From: Welwitschia mirabilis
Lineage: Eukaryota; Gnetophyta; Gnetopsida; Welwitschiales
Assembly: GCA_051453625.1 (NCBI GenBank)
Contig: JBOZIK010000001.1
Coordinates: forward strand, 199,749,232-199,813,231
Length of the DNA: 64,000 bases
Direction of reading: 5' to 3'
Shown: in pieces, positions 21,076-31,326 of the stretch
How positions within the stretch are numbered: position 1 is the stretch's first letter
How the letters are laid out: each line of letters begins with the position of its first letter
The notes under the pieces: generated by a model
The model's input: only the letters and a program-made list of their open reading frames with translations
Databases searched by the model: none
What the model was told of the DNA's origin: nothing
Program-made: the position numbers and the translations under genes

Positions 21076-21799
21076 TAGACTATAATGTACATAAGAAATT
21101 TATAATTCAATCAAATACAAACATAAAAAGAAAACCAAGATTTTATATTAAAAGTAACAATCATCTAGGTTATAAAACAGTCAGTTCTTAATAGAAGATA
21201 CTCATCCATCTACCAAGTGCTCATCTTTCTATAATTTAGAAAGATGGATCTTTCATCTTTTACTCTCATGTCATGAGAATCTTTGATGCATCGAAGATGG
21301 AAAAGAGAGCAGAAGAAAGGCCTTATTTATAGGAAAATACAATAGAAATGGATAGACATAAGATGCAGTTATAAGCACTTATTTAGTGATCAGAAATAGA
21401 TGAAACAGCTAAGAGAATCTATCATTAATAGTTACATGTTAGTGTAATTTGGACTATTGTCCAGATGACATTGGGAACAATATACTATTGCAAAATATCG
21501 AGAAAGTGATGACTCAACACTCCATGTAAGCAGTCAGTGTCTTGCTTATTGTGTGAATGACAGAGAGGATAATTGTCTTCTTTAATATCTTTCTTGAGAA
21601 TAAACTTAGCCATTTTTGTCATGAAAAGCTCTATTCATCAGAAAGTGCCTTAAATTTATTAAATTTGGATAATATTTGCACTTTTCTAAGATTTTCTCTT
21701 GCATCTTCAAAATCCTTAGATTTTCACTAAAACTTGTATAAAAGTCCTATAAAATAACTTATAAAAACCATTAAATAACCATAAATTGGTAGCATAACA
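21076..21799 (-). repeat. LTR C (partial), same family
   Basis: Minus-strand LTR start TGTTATGCTACCAATTTATGG at 21799, then about 720 bp until a 100-N gap (20976-21075); the LTR end is missing. A minus-strand CCTATAAATAAGG (21321-21333) lies at the TATA-box position. It begins only 31 bp downstream of the PBS of element D, so it either inserted there or was joined by recombination. Confidence 0.6.
21321..21333 (-). promoter_or_regulatory. TATA box of LTR C
   Basis: CCTATAAATAAGG on the minus strand, at the position of CTATAAATACCCC in the plus-strand LTRs. Confidence 0.5.
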
Positions 21800-21830
21800 A
21801 ATGAAAATCTTCCTTTTTCTCTTGAAGTCT

Positions 21831-21848
21831 TCACTGGTAATGGTGCCA
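21831..21848 (-). other. Primer binding site of element D
   Basis: On the minus strand TGGCACCATTACCAGTGA follows the LTR end CATAACA plus TTT. This is the best-kept tRNA-Asp-type PBS in the window after that of element F. Confidence 0.7.
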
Positions 21849-22470
21849 AAATGTTATGATGCATATTTTCAATTCTAATTTCAATATTCTAAAGATCGAA
21901 TTCAAGTTATAACATTTAAAAATCTAATAATCTAATTGTACAAAATACATATTTGTGTAGTAGGATTAATCCAAATGTCATACACTTAGAGAAGACTTCT
22001 AAAAGAGAATATGAAAAATTGCTTTAGAAATAGAAGAATGATATCTTTTGAAATTTTGCTTTAAAGGAAATAAAATTAAACAATGCAAAGATAAATATGG
22101 AATGTAATGAAATGGAATAAAATGCAATATAATGAATAATGTAATGAATTAATTAAACTTTTAATCTACTATCACTTAGATTGGTTCTTATAACCTATTT
22201 TAAGTATCAATTCATGTCACATAAATTGAAATTAAGATAAGCTATAAAGAAGAACAATAAAACATTTGAAAATATTTTAATTCAATCAATACTTTTATTA
22301 ATGAAATTGAATTACATCCACTCATGACAATAACTCCTTAATAGAAGATTCACTACCTAACACCAAGGTGATTCTTCTTACAAGTAGGATGGATTTCCTT
22401 TCCTCTAATAATCTTTAATCATTACAAGAGTGTAGATGAAAAAGTTGATGTTAAATAGGATCTAAAAGGG

Positions 22471-22482
22471 TCTATTTATAGG
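22471..22482 (-). promoter_or_regulatory. TATA box of LTR D
   Basis: Minus-strand CCTATAAATAGA at the conserved LTR position. Confidence 0.5.
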
Positions 22483-22724
22483 TTGGAATAGGTCACTAAA
22501 GGGTGTAAAATGAAGAGGTATAAGTTAGATCCATCCTTTTATAATAATTTAATAAATTTTACAAATCATTTTGATTGTTGTCCATTGTGCCATCCCCATG
22601 ATAAAAAGGATAACACTTTATTTACTAACTAATTCTTAGCATGTGTCAAAAATGTTAACTATCATCTCGATCATCATATCCATGACATAGACAACGACCA
22701 TACTTTTCTGACTATTATTTCCTC

Positions 22725-22740
22725 TGTCATCCCCATGACA
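22725..22740. repeat. Hairpin motif TGTCAT-CCCC-ATGACA in LTR D
   Basis: Identical over 16 bases to 4160-4175, although the surrounding LTRs have diverged strongly and lie on opposite strands. Confidence 0.75.
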
Positions 22741-22941
22741 TGGAGGATGATCAATATATCTTCATCACATTCCTTTAGTTTATCATTTTCCAAAAATGGT
22801 TTCTTATGTAGGAAATTATTGCATCTTTTGACTTATATGAAAGATTTATATAATTTACATAAATCTTAGGAAAAACTTGTTAATAAGACCTAAAAATGTA
22901 CTCCATAAGTGTATTAAATAGCTTAATTTGACACCACAATA

Positions 22942-23744
22942 GTAAGCCAAAAGGATTTTGTCTTTCACATTTCCTTTTAGAAATTAAATTTGTAATTGTA
23001 ACATTCACATTTGAATTAGATGTTTCTATCATGATTAATGTAGTAAGTGATGTTAAATAGATTAAGAAGGAATAAAATGATTTACTTCTATTCTATTATT
23101 TACACAATATTCTTTTTAAAAAAATTGGTTTTAGAATAATAGAATTATAGAAAAAACTTTAATTCTTGGATTTTAAATATTTGCTGTATGTACCTATTTT
23201 TTGTTTGTAATCAAATAAGCCTTCTTTGCTATTTTTGTTGATCAAGCTTTTTATGCTCTTTGATATTTTAGCTTTACACTAGAATTTACCATGTCCTTGC
23301 ATGCTTAAAAAAATATCTGCACATGTGTCATCTTAGTTATCATCCAAACGATATTCTAGAATACCACTTTTATAAAAAACCAAAAAAATAGAAACAAACA
23401 AAAACAAATTTAGAAAAATAAAAACAGAAATAAAAACTAATAGTCGTTTGCCTGAGTTATTTGAACGATAGAGGGAATGATATGATTTTTACTCACTATC
23501 AAAAATAGAAAATCCTAGGCCGTAGAAAAGAAACAAAAAACCTACTTTTTGGATTGTCATCTACCTAATTCATCTAGATGATAAATGGCATGATAGGGTG
23601 TTATTTTCAAAATGAAAAAGAAAGGTGGAAAGAAAAACTACAAAATCCATAATAAAAATATAGTGCTATCTCAAATAAATAACTTGAATTAAAATCCAGG
23701 GTACTTATTTGGGTAATAAAAATCCTTAGCTCCTTGTGGCCTTC
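22942..23744 (-). pseudogene. Element E: leader and gag start
   Basis: Minus-strand leader (23744-23293) followed by a gag start at 23292 (MVNSSVKLKYQRA, then a stop), homologous to the gag start of elements B (17865) and F (7333). The gag breaks off at 22942, where LTR D begins. The region 23340-23600 keeps hairpin half-sites. No further domain is present. Confidence 0.6.
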
Positions 23745-23762
23745 TTTGATAAGGGTATTAAA
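23745..23762 (-). other. Decayed primer binding site of element E
   Basis: On the minus strand, TTTTAATACCCTTATCAAAGAAGG follows the LTR end ACAACA; it aligns with TTTTGGCACCATTGCCAGTGAAGG. Confidence 0.5.
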
Positions 23763-23764
23763 AT

Positions 23765-25026
23765 TGTTGTGGTACATATTTATGCAATTATTACATCATT
23801 AATCAAATCTTATTAATTACAAATATTTACACAAAACACACACTAATATAGACAAGAGTTAACTCAAATGTTGTAATCTGTCAAAGGCACTAGTTTCAAA
23901 GTTAGCAAATTGATTTAAGAGAAGTATTTTTGATATTTCTATTTATGAAAAATGAAAATAAGGAATGATGTAAGAAAATAATGCAAAATAAATAATAATG
24001 TAATGCTTGTAATGAAATACAAATGAAAACTAACCTAACTAAGTATCCATTTGACTATAGACCTTTATCATTAAGATTGACCCTTAATAACCTAGACCAA
24101 TCAAGGAAACTATTACTATTCATAACCAACATAAGCTATAAGGTACATTGAATAAACTATAGATAGCATGCAACTATTATACTATGAAATGAAAAATGTA
24201 AAAACTAAACTACCAATTTCAACCTTAACAAAGATTTACCTTTATGATCTATATTAACTATGAATCTATCATAAAATCATAACTAACATAAACCATAATG
24301 GAGATGTACATAATAAAAGTAAAACAAACTTTTTATTAATGTTAAACCAACATTCTATTACAAAGTATTAACACCTTAATGAGAGATACACAACTTAATA
24401 CTAAGGAAGTCTTTTCTCTACCATAATGGATGGACGTTCTACCATTTAATATTTTGTTATGAAATTTTTAGATGCTAAAGAAGACAAAAGTTGGAGCAAG
24501 GATAAAGGAGGTATTTATTACAAGGAATATCTTAGAAATAGAAAATTTAACAACTAGACAAGACCTTAGCTATGATAAAGGAGAGTGCATGACATTTTGC
24601 TATAGTTATGTGAAGTTGGTGCACTGGTTAAAATTAGATGTAGTGTTATCCTAACTATCATCCAAATGATGATGGAGATGATGCCACATCAGAATGGATC
24701 TATATTAGCTTTTAGCTTAGTCTAGTTAGCATCCTTATCATCTTTCTTATAGCGTCATCTAGTATTTTCATCTACATGATGAAGGGGATGACAGGCTTTT
24801 TAGTTCTTTTATCAAGTTAGATAACCCTTGTAAATTATTAAATATTCCTCAAAATGATAAGTATCAAAATTTATTCAAAATTCCTCCAAATGTGCTACTA
24901 ATTATGTATTTCTATGATTATTTCTTTGACTCCCAATAATCATCAATTTTCACTTAAACATGTCTAAATGTCCTACAAAAACACTTAAAATACTCCATCA
25001 AATACATATAATTTGTTATTATAATA
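23765..25026 (-). repeat. 5' LTR of element E, same family
   Basis: About 1.26 kb, minus strand, ending ACAACA at 23765 and starting near 25026 (boundary uncertain by some bases). Shared blocks with other family LTRs run throughout; the hairpins are reduced to half-sites such as GGGATGACAG (near 24786-24797). The 60-codon frame at 24472-24654 lies inside it and is not a gene. Confidence 0.65.
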
Positions 25027-25249
25027 ATGTATTTTTATGAATTATTTATAATTTGATAACAAAATGATATCTAGTTCATACCTATTCCTCCATTAAATTT
25101 TAATACAATGATTATGTCAAAATAAAATATACATAGGCTAGATTTTAATTATCTCCTCTTTCATACTGGTGTGTCTTACATGTCCTTACTAATGTGCTAA
25201 TTTTTTATTTGTTTCTATATGTTTCTACTAATCTTTTATTCCATTTCTA
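25027..25249. other. Unassigned AT-rich DNA
   Basis: Short stretch between LTR E and the copia-derived unit; I see nothing recognisable in it. Confidence 0.5.
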
Positions 25250-25830
25250 GGACATGGATCCAAGGCAAGAAATAAGGTAGTAAAGGAAGAAAGAAAGGAA
25301 AGATAAGAAAATATAAGAAAAAGTGAGAGTCAAGAAAGGAATTAAGAAAGGGAAAAAGGTTAGGATAAGGGAAGAATTCTTAGGAAGAGAAGGGGATTAC
25401 CCCATAAGTGAGAGGGAATCCATGTCTATGGTGATAGAAGATGATGGAGGAAGAAGGATAATAATGAATACTAGACCCTAAAATATAGTAGATAATGCAT
25501 GTAGGATGGAAATCATTAAGTGGAAGGAGGCATATTATTCCATTCTATGGACATGGAAGCAAAGAGAAGAAAATGCAAAATCCACATCCTAACTACTAAN
25601 NNNNNNNNNAATTTATATACCAAGTATGCTATTTTAATGTACATGGATGTAATAGTAAATTGTATTTTTTATCCCTTAGATGTAAGTTCAGGGAACTATT
25701 GTTGTAGTCTAACGTTTGTATGCTTTAATAAAATATAAGATATAGTCACAATTTTAAAGAAAATAGACTTTTATTTATTTTATATTAATTCTCAAAGATC
25801 TTTATTAGCTTAATATTCAAAAGATATTAT
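25250..25830 (+). repeat. Copia-derived repeat unit, copy I, left part
   Basis: Homologous to 40350-40930 and to 42330-42588 plus 56420-56720. It contains a purine-rich stretch (25265-25400), then a partly open frame with IREEFLGREGDYPISERESM (near 25355-25420), then 25520-25738 (YTKYAILMYMDVIVNCIFYP), which has a relative at 56480-56716. I cannot assign this part to a protein family. It is cut at 25830 by the LTR of the Sirevirus-like element and continues at 38546. Confidence 0.6.
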
Positions 25831-26925
25831 TTAATTATTATTTATTAATTTGATGTCAAACTAATATTTTCTATTTAGCAAAACATGTTGTATCTGGTGC
25901 AGAAAATATTAATCATTGCAACTCAGAAGCTAAAATAATTTACCACAATTTAAACTTGAATTTGTCAGTTTTTATACTCTCTTGAGGGGTTGATCAGATT
26001 TCTAAAGGATCAACCACATCTACAGATTACACTAAAATGAATTGAATTCAAAGAGGTTGACTGGACACATATTGGGGTCAACCAAACCTAAGCATCTAAT
26101 ACTTCATAGCTGATCAGCAAGGGGTTGACTAGATTCCTAAGAGGATGACTAGACCTGTGCATTAAAATTTTCATAGCCGATTAGCAAGGGGTTAATCAAA
26201 TTCTTATGGGATTAACTAGATCTGAGCATCAAACTTTCATAGCCAATCATCAAGGGGTTAACCAGATTCCTGAGGGATCAACCAAACCTAGAGTTATTTT
26301 TTCATCCTTTGTGATTAACTAGACATTTGCATTATTGACTGGACCTAGAGTAAATAATAGTGTTGCAATTTTTTATAAATAAGGAGGTGATCAAATGAAT
26401 ATGTGAACAAATGATTACAAATGAATCAAGAGTTGTTGTTATCATTATGTACTTGGTCAAGTCAGTTACACTATACACTTATGGATTATACCATCTTCTT
26501 AAGTAGTGTAGAAATACTATTCTCGAGCTAGAGATTGGGTGAAAACTATGCATTTTAGTACATCATTGTTACCACTTTACATTTTTGCTAAAGGTTGAGA
26601 CTAAGCCTTAGAAAAGTCCAATTGTAAAGGTTACAAGTAAACCTAGATTACCTAGAAAGAGATTAACGAAGATCTGAATTAGGCTTGAGTAGAAGCTAAT
26701 TGTCGAGAGTGAAGTAGGGGTTTTTCCAAACCACTATAAATCTTGTGTGCATCTTCATCAGTATTTTTGTACTTTCTATTCTTTATTTTTTCAAAATAGT
26801 TTAGATTTGGTTACATAAGTATTTTAATGTTCATTTTAGATAAAGATTTTTTTCTGAATTTATTTAATTATTTTTTAAATCCTATTCACCCTCCTCCTTC
26901 CCCCTATAGGGTTCTTAATCCTACA
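25831..26925 (+). repeat. 5' LTR of the Sirevirus-like element
   Basis: About 1.1 kb, homologous to 37199-38545. It starts at TTAATTATTATTT (TGAGTTATTATTT in the 3' copy) and ends CCTACA before the PBS. It holds a series of diverged repeats of the form 'GGGGTTGACTAGATTCCTGAGGG...ACCTGAGCATCAAACTTTCATAG' (25981-26340). A TATAAATAAGG at 26373-26383 is a plausible TATA box. Relative to the 3' LTR it lacks about 300 bp after about 26390. Confidence 0.8.
26373..26383 (+). promoter_or_regulatory. Possible TATA box of the Sirevirus-like LTR
   Basis: TATAAATAAGG downstream of the LTR repeat block. The 3' LTR has a changed sequence here (TTTCTTGGATAAGG), so support is weak. Confidence 0.35.
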
Positions 26926-26927
26926 TT

Positions 26928-26940
26928 TGGTATTAAAGAT
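26928..26940 (+). other. Primer binding site, initiator tRNA-Met type
   Basis: TGGTATTAAAGAT two bases after the LTR end; the usual complement of the initiator tRNA-Met 3' end is TGGTATCAGAGC, so differences are transitions. Confidence 0.75.
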
Positions 26941-26989
26941 TTATTTAGTCTATGTTAGATCCTAACAGTTCTAGACTCCTAAATCCTAA

Positions 26990-28351
26990 AAATGAATAAC
27001 CCTTTCTAATTGTCATTCATCCATATTTGATGGGTTAAACTATATGTATTAAAAAGCCTGTATGAGAATCTTTCTCAAATTCCTAGATGCAAACATTGAA
27101 GAGGTTATTTATAATGGTTATACTATACCCACTCTAACTAAAACTAATGCCCATAGAAATACCATTATTATAGCAAAAAATAGAGACTAATAGACCACCA
27201 CTAATAGATCCAAGGCTATCATAAACATCTATGCTATTAATGCAACTTTTTATGTAGTTTGTGTAGATAAATTCAAATGAATTGTAAATTATAAATATGT
27301 AAAAGAAGCTTGGCAAATCCTTAAAATAGCACATGAAGGGACATCTAGTATTAAGTAGGCCAAACTCCAAATGCTTATTTCCATCTTTGAAAGCATTCAT
27401 ATGAATAAGGGGGAGACACTACAAGAATTCTTTGCTAGACTCATAGACATTGTAAATTCTATGGAAAGTCTAGGTAAAAGAATGAATTAGGCAAAGTTGG
27501 TTTAAAAAGTGTTGAGATCCCTCCCAAAAATATTTGAGTCAAATGTTACTAAAATTGAAGAAAGCAAGAATATAAACCTAATAGTACTTGAGGAATTGTA
27601 AGGTAATTTACAAACTTATGAATTGAAATTTTCTAAAGATAGAAAGAAAGGTATTACTTTGAAATGTATGCAGGAAGAATATAGATCAAAAAAATTAGAC
27701 AAAGATCTTAATGATGTTAAAGTTGTCCTACTGGCAAGGAGATTTAAGAAATTTTTATATAAAAGAAATAAAGAAGATGAGCCAATTAGAGGAACAAAAA
27801 GAGATTACTTCAAGTTCAGAAAAGACCAAGACAAAGGAAAGGAAATCTAATTTTATACTTGAAAAGGCTATAGACACATTGCAAATGAGTGTTGAAATAA
27901 TCAGAGAGATTAAAAAAAGTTAGAAACATCTTCATTCATTACTACATGAGAAAAATTAGATGAAGAGAATGATAGTAGTTCTAGCTAAGAATCAAATGAA
28001 GATTAAAGGCTTTCATTCATGGCAATTATGCCTCCATTATAGAACTTGCCTTGCTCATTTAAACCAAATGATTTGGATATCATTGAAGAAGATCAAAATG
28101 AGCTTGAAGACACCTGTCAAAAAATTTACATGAAGTGTGAAAAATTAGGAAAATGCATTAATGATCTAAATAAGAATATAAAGACTCTCACCAAAGAAAA
28201 AAAAATTGGAAAGACTTTTACCAAAGAAAAAGAGGAGTTGGAAATAAAGTATAAGACGGTCAAATCTAAAAATTTCAAATATTCTCTAGAGGTAAAGAAC
28301 TTGATACATTTTGTTAATAAATTTTTAAGTGGTTTAATTAAATTGGAATAA
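26990..28351 (+). pseudogene. Gag of the Sirevirus-like element
   Basis: Forms the retrotransposon particle. Readable segments in order: HPYFDGLNYMYWK-like start (decayed, near 27015), VKEAWQILKIAHEGTSSIK (27299-27355), LQEFFARLIDIVNSMESLGK (27420-27480), LRSLPKIFESN and IEESKNINLIVLEEL (27510-27595), together the copia-type UBN2 gag domain. The zinc knuckle is FYT.KGYRHIANEC (near 27850-27895), where the first Cys is Phe and the second a stop-adjacent residue. A stop-free 101-codon stretch at 28046-28351 is rich in Glu and Lys with heptad-like spacing, fitting the coiled-coil C-terminal extension of Sirevirus Gag. At least five stops interrupt the rest. Confidence 0.8.
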
Positions 28352-28629
28352 ATTCTTGGAATAACAAGACAGGTATTGAATTCATTTCCCAATGACCACA
28401 AAATCAGCAAAATTAGGTATTATGGTAAAATAGTTTTATTTCTAAAGTTACATGTTATTTTTGTAGTAAGTTTGATCATTATAAGTTATTTTGTAATGCT
28501 AGAAAATTAATGTTATTTTTAAATTTTGTTAGTACCTTTCCTTTGAAATTTATTCTAAGAGAAGGTATACCACATCCGTCCAAAAGAATGAAGTGGGTGA
28601 GATCTAATAATTTAAAAAGTCTTTTGATT

Positions 28630-28934
28630 TAAACAACTTTAAAAATATTAAATATAACTAGCTAGTATTTGGATAGTAACTACTCTCAACATATGATGAG
28701 AGACAAGTTTATATTTAAGTAGCTGGATAAATTTAATGGTGAAGAAGTTACCTTTAGTGATAATGGAAGAGCTAAGATCGAATAAATCAAAAGCATTAGG
28801 GGAGGTAATTTACCTAAAATAAATAAATTTTTGTATATTAATGGTTTGAAGCATAATTTACTTAACATTAGTTAAATTTATGATAAAGGTCATAAGATTA
28901 TTTTCAATAGTATAAAATGCAAAGTTAGATATGA
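28630..28934 (+). pseudogene. Protease of the Sirevirus-like element
   Basis: Reads LDSNYSQHMMRDKFIF (near 28665-28715), against the copia consensus 'LDSGCS.HMTGD'; the glycine of the active site has become Asn. Further on VTFSDNGRAKI (28750-28780), then INGLKHNLLNIS (28840-28875) and YDKGHKIIFNS (28880-28912), the usual link from protease to the pre-integrase domain. A 455-N gap begins at 28935. Confidence 0.75.
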
Positions 28935-29389
28935 NNNNNNNNNNNNNNNNNNNNNNNNNNNNNNNNNNNNNNNNNNNNNNNNNNNNNNNNNNNNNNNNNN
29001 NNNNNNNNNNNNNNNNNNNNNNNNNNNNNNNNNNNNNNNNNNNNNNNNNNNNNNNNNNNNNNNNNNNNNNNNNNNNNNNNNNNNNNNNNNNNNNNNNNNN
29101 NNNNNNNNNNNNNNNNNNNNNNNNNNNNNNNNNNNNNNNNNNNNNNNNNNNNNNNNNNNNNNNNNNNNNNNNNNNNNNNNNNNNNNNNNNNNNNNNNNNN
29201 NNNNNNNNNNNNNNNNNNNNNNNNNNNNNNNNNNNNNNNNNNNNNNNNNNNNNNNNNNNNNNNNNNNNNNNNNNNNNNNNNNNNNNNNNNNNNNNNNNNN
29301 NNNNNNNNNNNNNNNNNNNNNNNNNNNNNNNNNNNNNNNNNNNNNNNNNNNNNNNNNNNNNNNNNNNNNNNNNNNNNNNNNNNNNNNNN
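28935..29389. other. Assembly gap (455 N)
   Basis: Inside the pol gene of the Sirevirus-like element. The three long frames across it are artefacts. Confidence 0.99.
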
Positions 29390-30230
29390 TATGCATGGTA
29401 AAACAAATCATATTATTCTCAAAGCAAATAGAATAAATAATGTATATAGCATTGATCAATCATTTTTTGCTTGTTATTTTTCTCATGTAAACCAAAAAAT
29501 GCTTTGGCATAAATGTTTAAGTCATGTAAACTATCATCATTTGAAAGTGATTATTAGAAAAGAGATTGTTAAGGAAATTATAAAAATTAATATTGAAAAA
29601 CATGGTCTTTGTGATATGTATCACAAACGAAAACAAGTAAGAACATTACACAAAAGCAAAAACCAAGTTTCCACAACAATGCCTTTAGAGCTTATTCATA
29701 TGGATAGAGCTTATTCATATGGATTTGATAAAACCAACCCAAACTCAAATTCTAGGAGGAAAACATTATCTTTTTACTAGGATTGATGACTTTTTAAGAT
29801 TTACTTGGGTTGCATTTCTTGCCAACAAATACAAAACATATAAACATTGGGTTAAAATATGCAATTAAATTCAAAATGAGAAAGGTTATACCTTTAAGCA
29901 AATTAGAAGTAATCATGGTGGTCAGTTTGAAAACAATTTGTTTGGAAAATATTATATTGAAAATAGTATTGAACATCAATTCTTAACTACTAAAATGGCT
30001 CAAAAAAATGGAATTGATAAGAGGAAAAATAGAGTCCTCCATGAAATGGCAAGAATAATGTTGAATGACAAGGAAATTCCAAAAATGTTTTGGACTGAAT
30101 TTGTAAGCATTGCTTATTATATCATAAACAGAGTTTACCTTAGATCAGGAATGGATAAAACTCTTTATGATCTTTAGAAAGGAAGAAAACCAAACATTTC
30201 ATACTTTAAAGTCTTTGGAAGTAAGTGATT
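29390..30230 (+). pseudogene. Integrase of the Sirevirus-like element
   Basis: Inserts cDNA into the genome. A 129-codon open stretch (29391-29780) holds the pre-integrase zinc finger: INNVYSIDQSFFACYFS, LWHKCLSHVNYHHL and HGLCDMYHKRKQ (the second Cys of the C..C pair reads Tyr). PLELIHMDRAYSYG (29683-29722) starts the catalytic core, but a short repeat of 'AYSYGFD' there shifts the frame. Later KGYTFKQIRSNHGG (29882-29925) carries the second catalytic position (Asp to Asn), and QKNGIDKRKNRVLHEMARIM (30001-30060) the region with the catalytic Glu, here read as Asp. The element therefore lacks an active integrase. Confidence 0.8.
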
Positions 30231-31326
30231 TATGTTAAAAAATAGAGAATGTCTAAGTAAATTTGAATCAAAGGCTAATGAAGTAATATTTTTGGGGTAT
30301 TCTACTAGAAGTAAAGCTTACCATGTTTTTAATAAGAGAAGATTAATCATGGAAGAGTTAATAAATGTACAAATAGATGATGGTATCACAAAATCTCTTC
30401 CCTCCACTAATAAAGAAAACTTATCTCCAAGCACTCTAACAACAAATTATAATTCAACCAAAAAAGAAAAAGAAGTTCCAACAAAAGAAGTCACTACTAA
30501 AAATTTCAAAGAGTTAAAAGATCATCCTTTAGGATTTATCACTGGATACATTAGCTTAAAAATTAGAATAAGTAAATCAAATAAATAATTTTTGTGCTCA
30601 TGTTTGTATGTTTCATAAATTAAACCAAAAAAGTTTAAAGAAGCAGAATCCCATGAAGAGTGAATGATGGACACATAAGATGAGCTGTAATAATTTAAGA
30701 GAAATAATGTATGGAAGCTTGTTGAAAAGCCAAAGAACAAAAATGTTATTAGAATAAAGTGGATCTTCAAAAATAAATATGATGAGCAAAATAATGTTAT
30801 CAAAAACAAGGCAAGATTAGTGGTACAAGGCTAAAATCAAATCCAAGGTATTGATGTAGGTAATAATTTTTCTTCTGTAGCATGACTAGATAGCATTAGA
30901 ATGTTTTTATCTTATGCAGCTTTTAAGAATATTAAAGTGTATTAAATGGATGTAGAAAGTACCTTTTTAAATGGAACCATCAATGAAGAAGCATATGTAG
31001 AACAACTACAAGGGTTTACAGATTCTTATAAATCTAATTATGTATATAGACTTAAGAAGGCTTTATATGGGTTAAAGCAAGCTCCAAGAGCATGGTATAA
31101 AAATGTAGCCACATTTCTAAATAAAAATGGTTATATCCATGGAAGGATAGATAAAACTTTATTTGTGAAGAACTTAAAAAGGAATTTTATTATTATTCAA
31201 ATTTATGTGGATGATATTATTTTTTGTGCCTCTAACAAAGTTTTATCAAAAGAATTTTTTAATACAATGACAACACACTTTGAGATGAGTATGCTTGGTG
31301 AAGTTAAAATGTTTCTTGGCTTATAG
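30231..31326 (+). pseudogene. Reverse transcriptase of the Sirevirus-like element, first copy
   Basis: The linker (30232-30588, MLKNRECLSKFESKANEVIF onward) matches the copia segment with 'KFD.KS.EGIFLGYS', here VIFLGYSTRSKAYHVFNKR. RT begins near 30690 (WKLVEKPKNKNVIRIKWIFK) and continues with [42 protein letters not shown] (31036-31095) and [15 protein letters not shown] (31192-31236). The YVDD motif is intact and 126 codons at 30946-31326 are open, making this the best-preserved domain in the window. Stops remain upstream, for example before DSIRMFLSYA. Confidence 0.85.

Larger units (their letters stand above)
21852..22941 (-). repeat. LTR D, same family
   Basis: About 1.09 kb, from TATTGTGGTGTCAAATTAAG (at 22941) to CATCATAACA (at 21852), followed by a PBS. 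It contains a perfect TGTCAT-CCCC-ATGACA hairpin (22725-22740), a partial one (near 22587-22603), and a minus-strand TATA box CCTATAAATAGA (22471-22482). It interrupts the leader/gag start of element E at 22942. Confidence 0.75.

Noticed and set aside
3938-22740. Hairpin motifs considered as CRISPR repeats or as intrinsic terminators
   Set aside because: They are irregularly spaced over 19 kb with no spacers, the host is a plant, and the stems lack the T-run and length of a terminator.
24472-24654. 60-codon frame with good-looking codon composition
   Set aside because: It lies within LTR E, where homologous positions in the other LTRs are not open.
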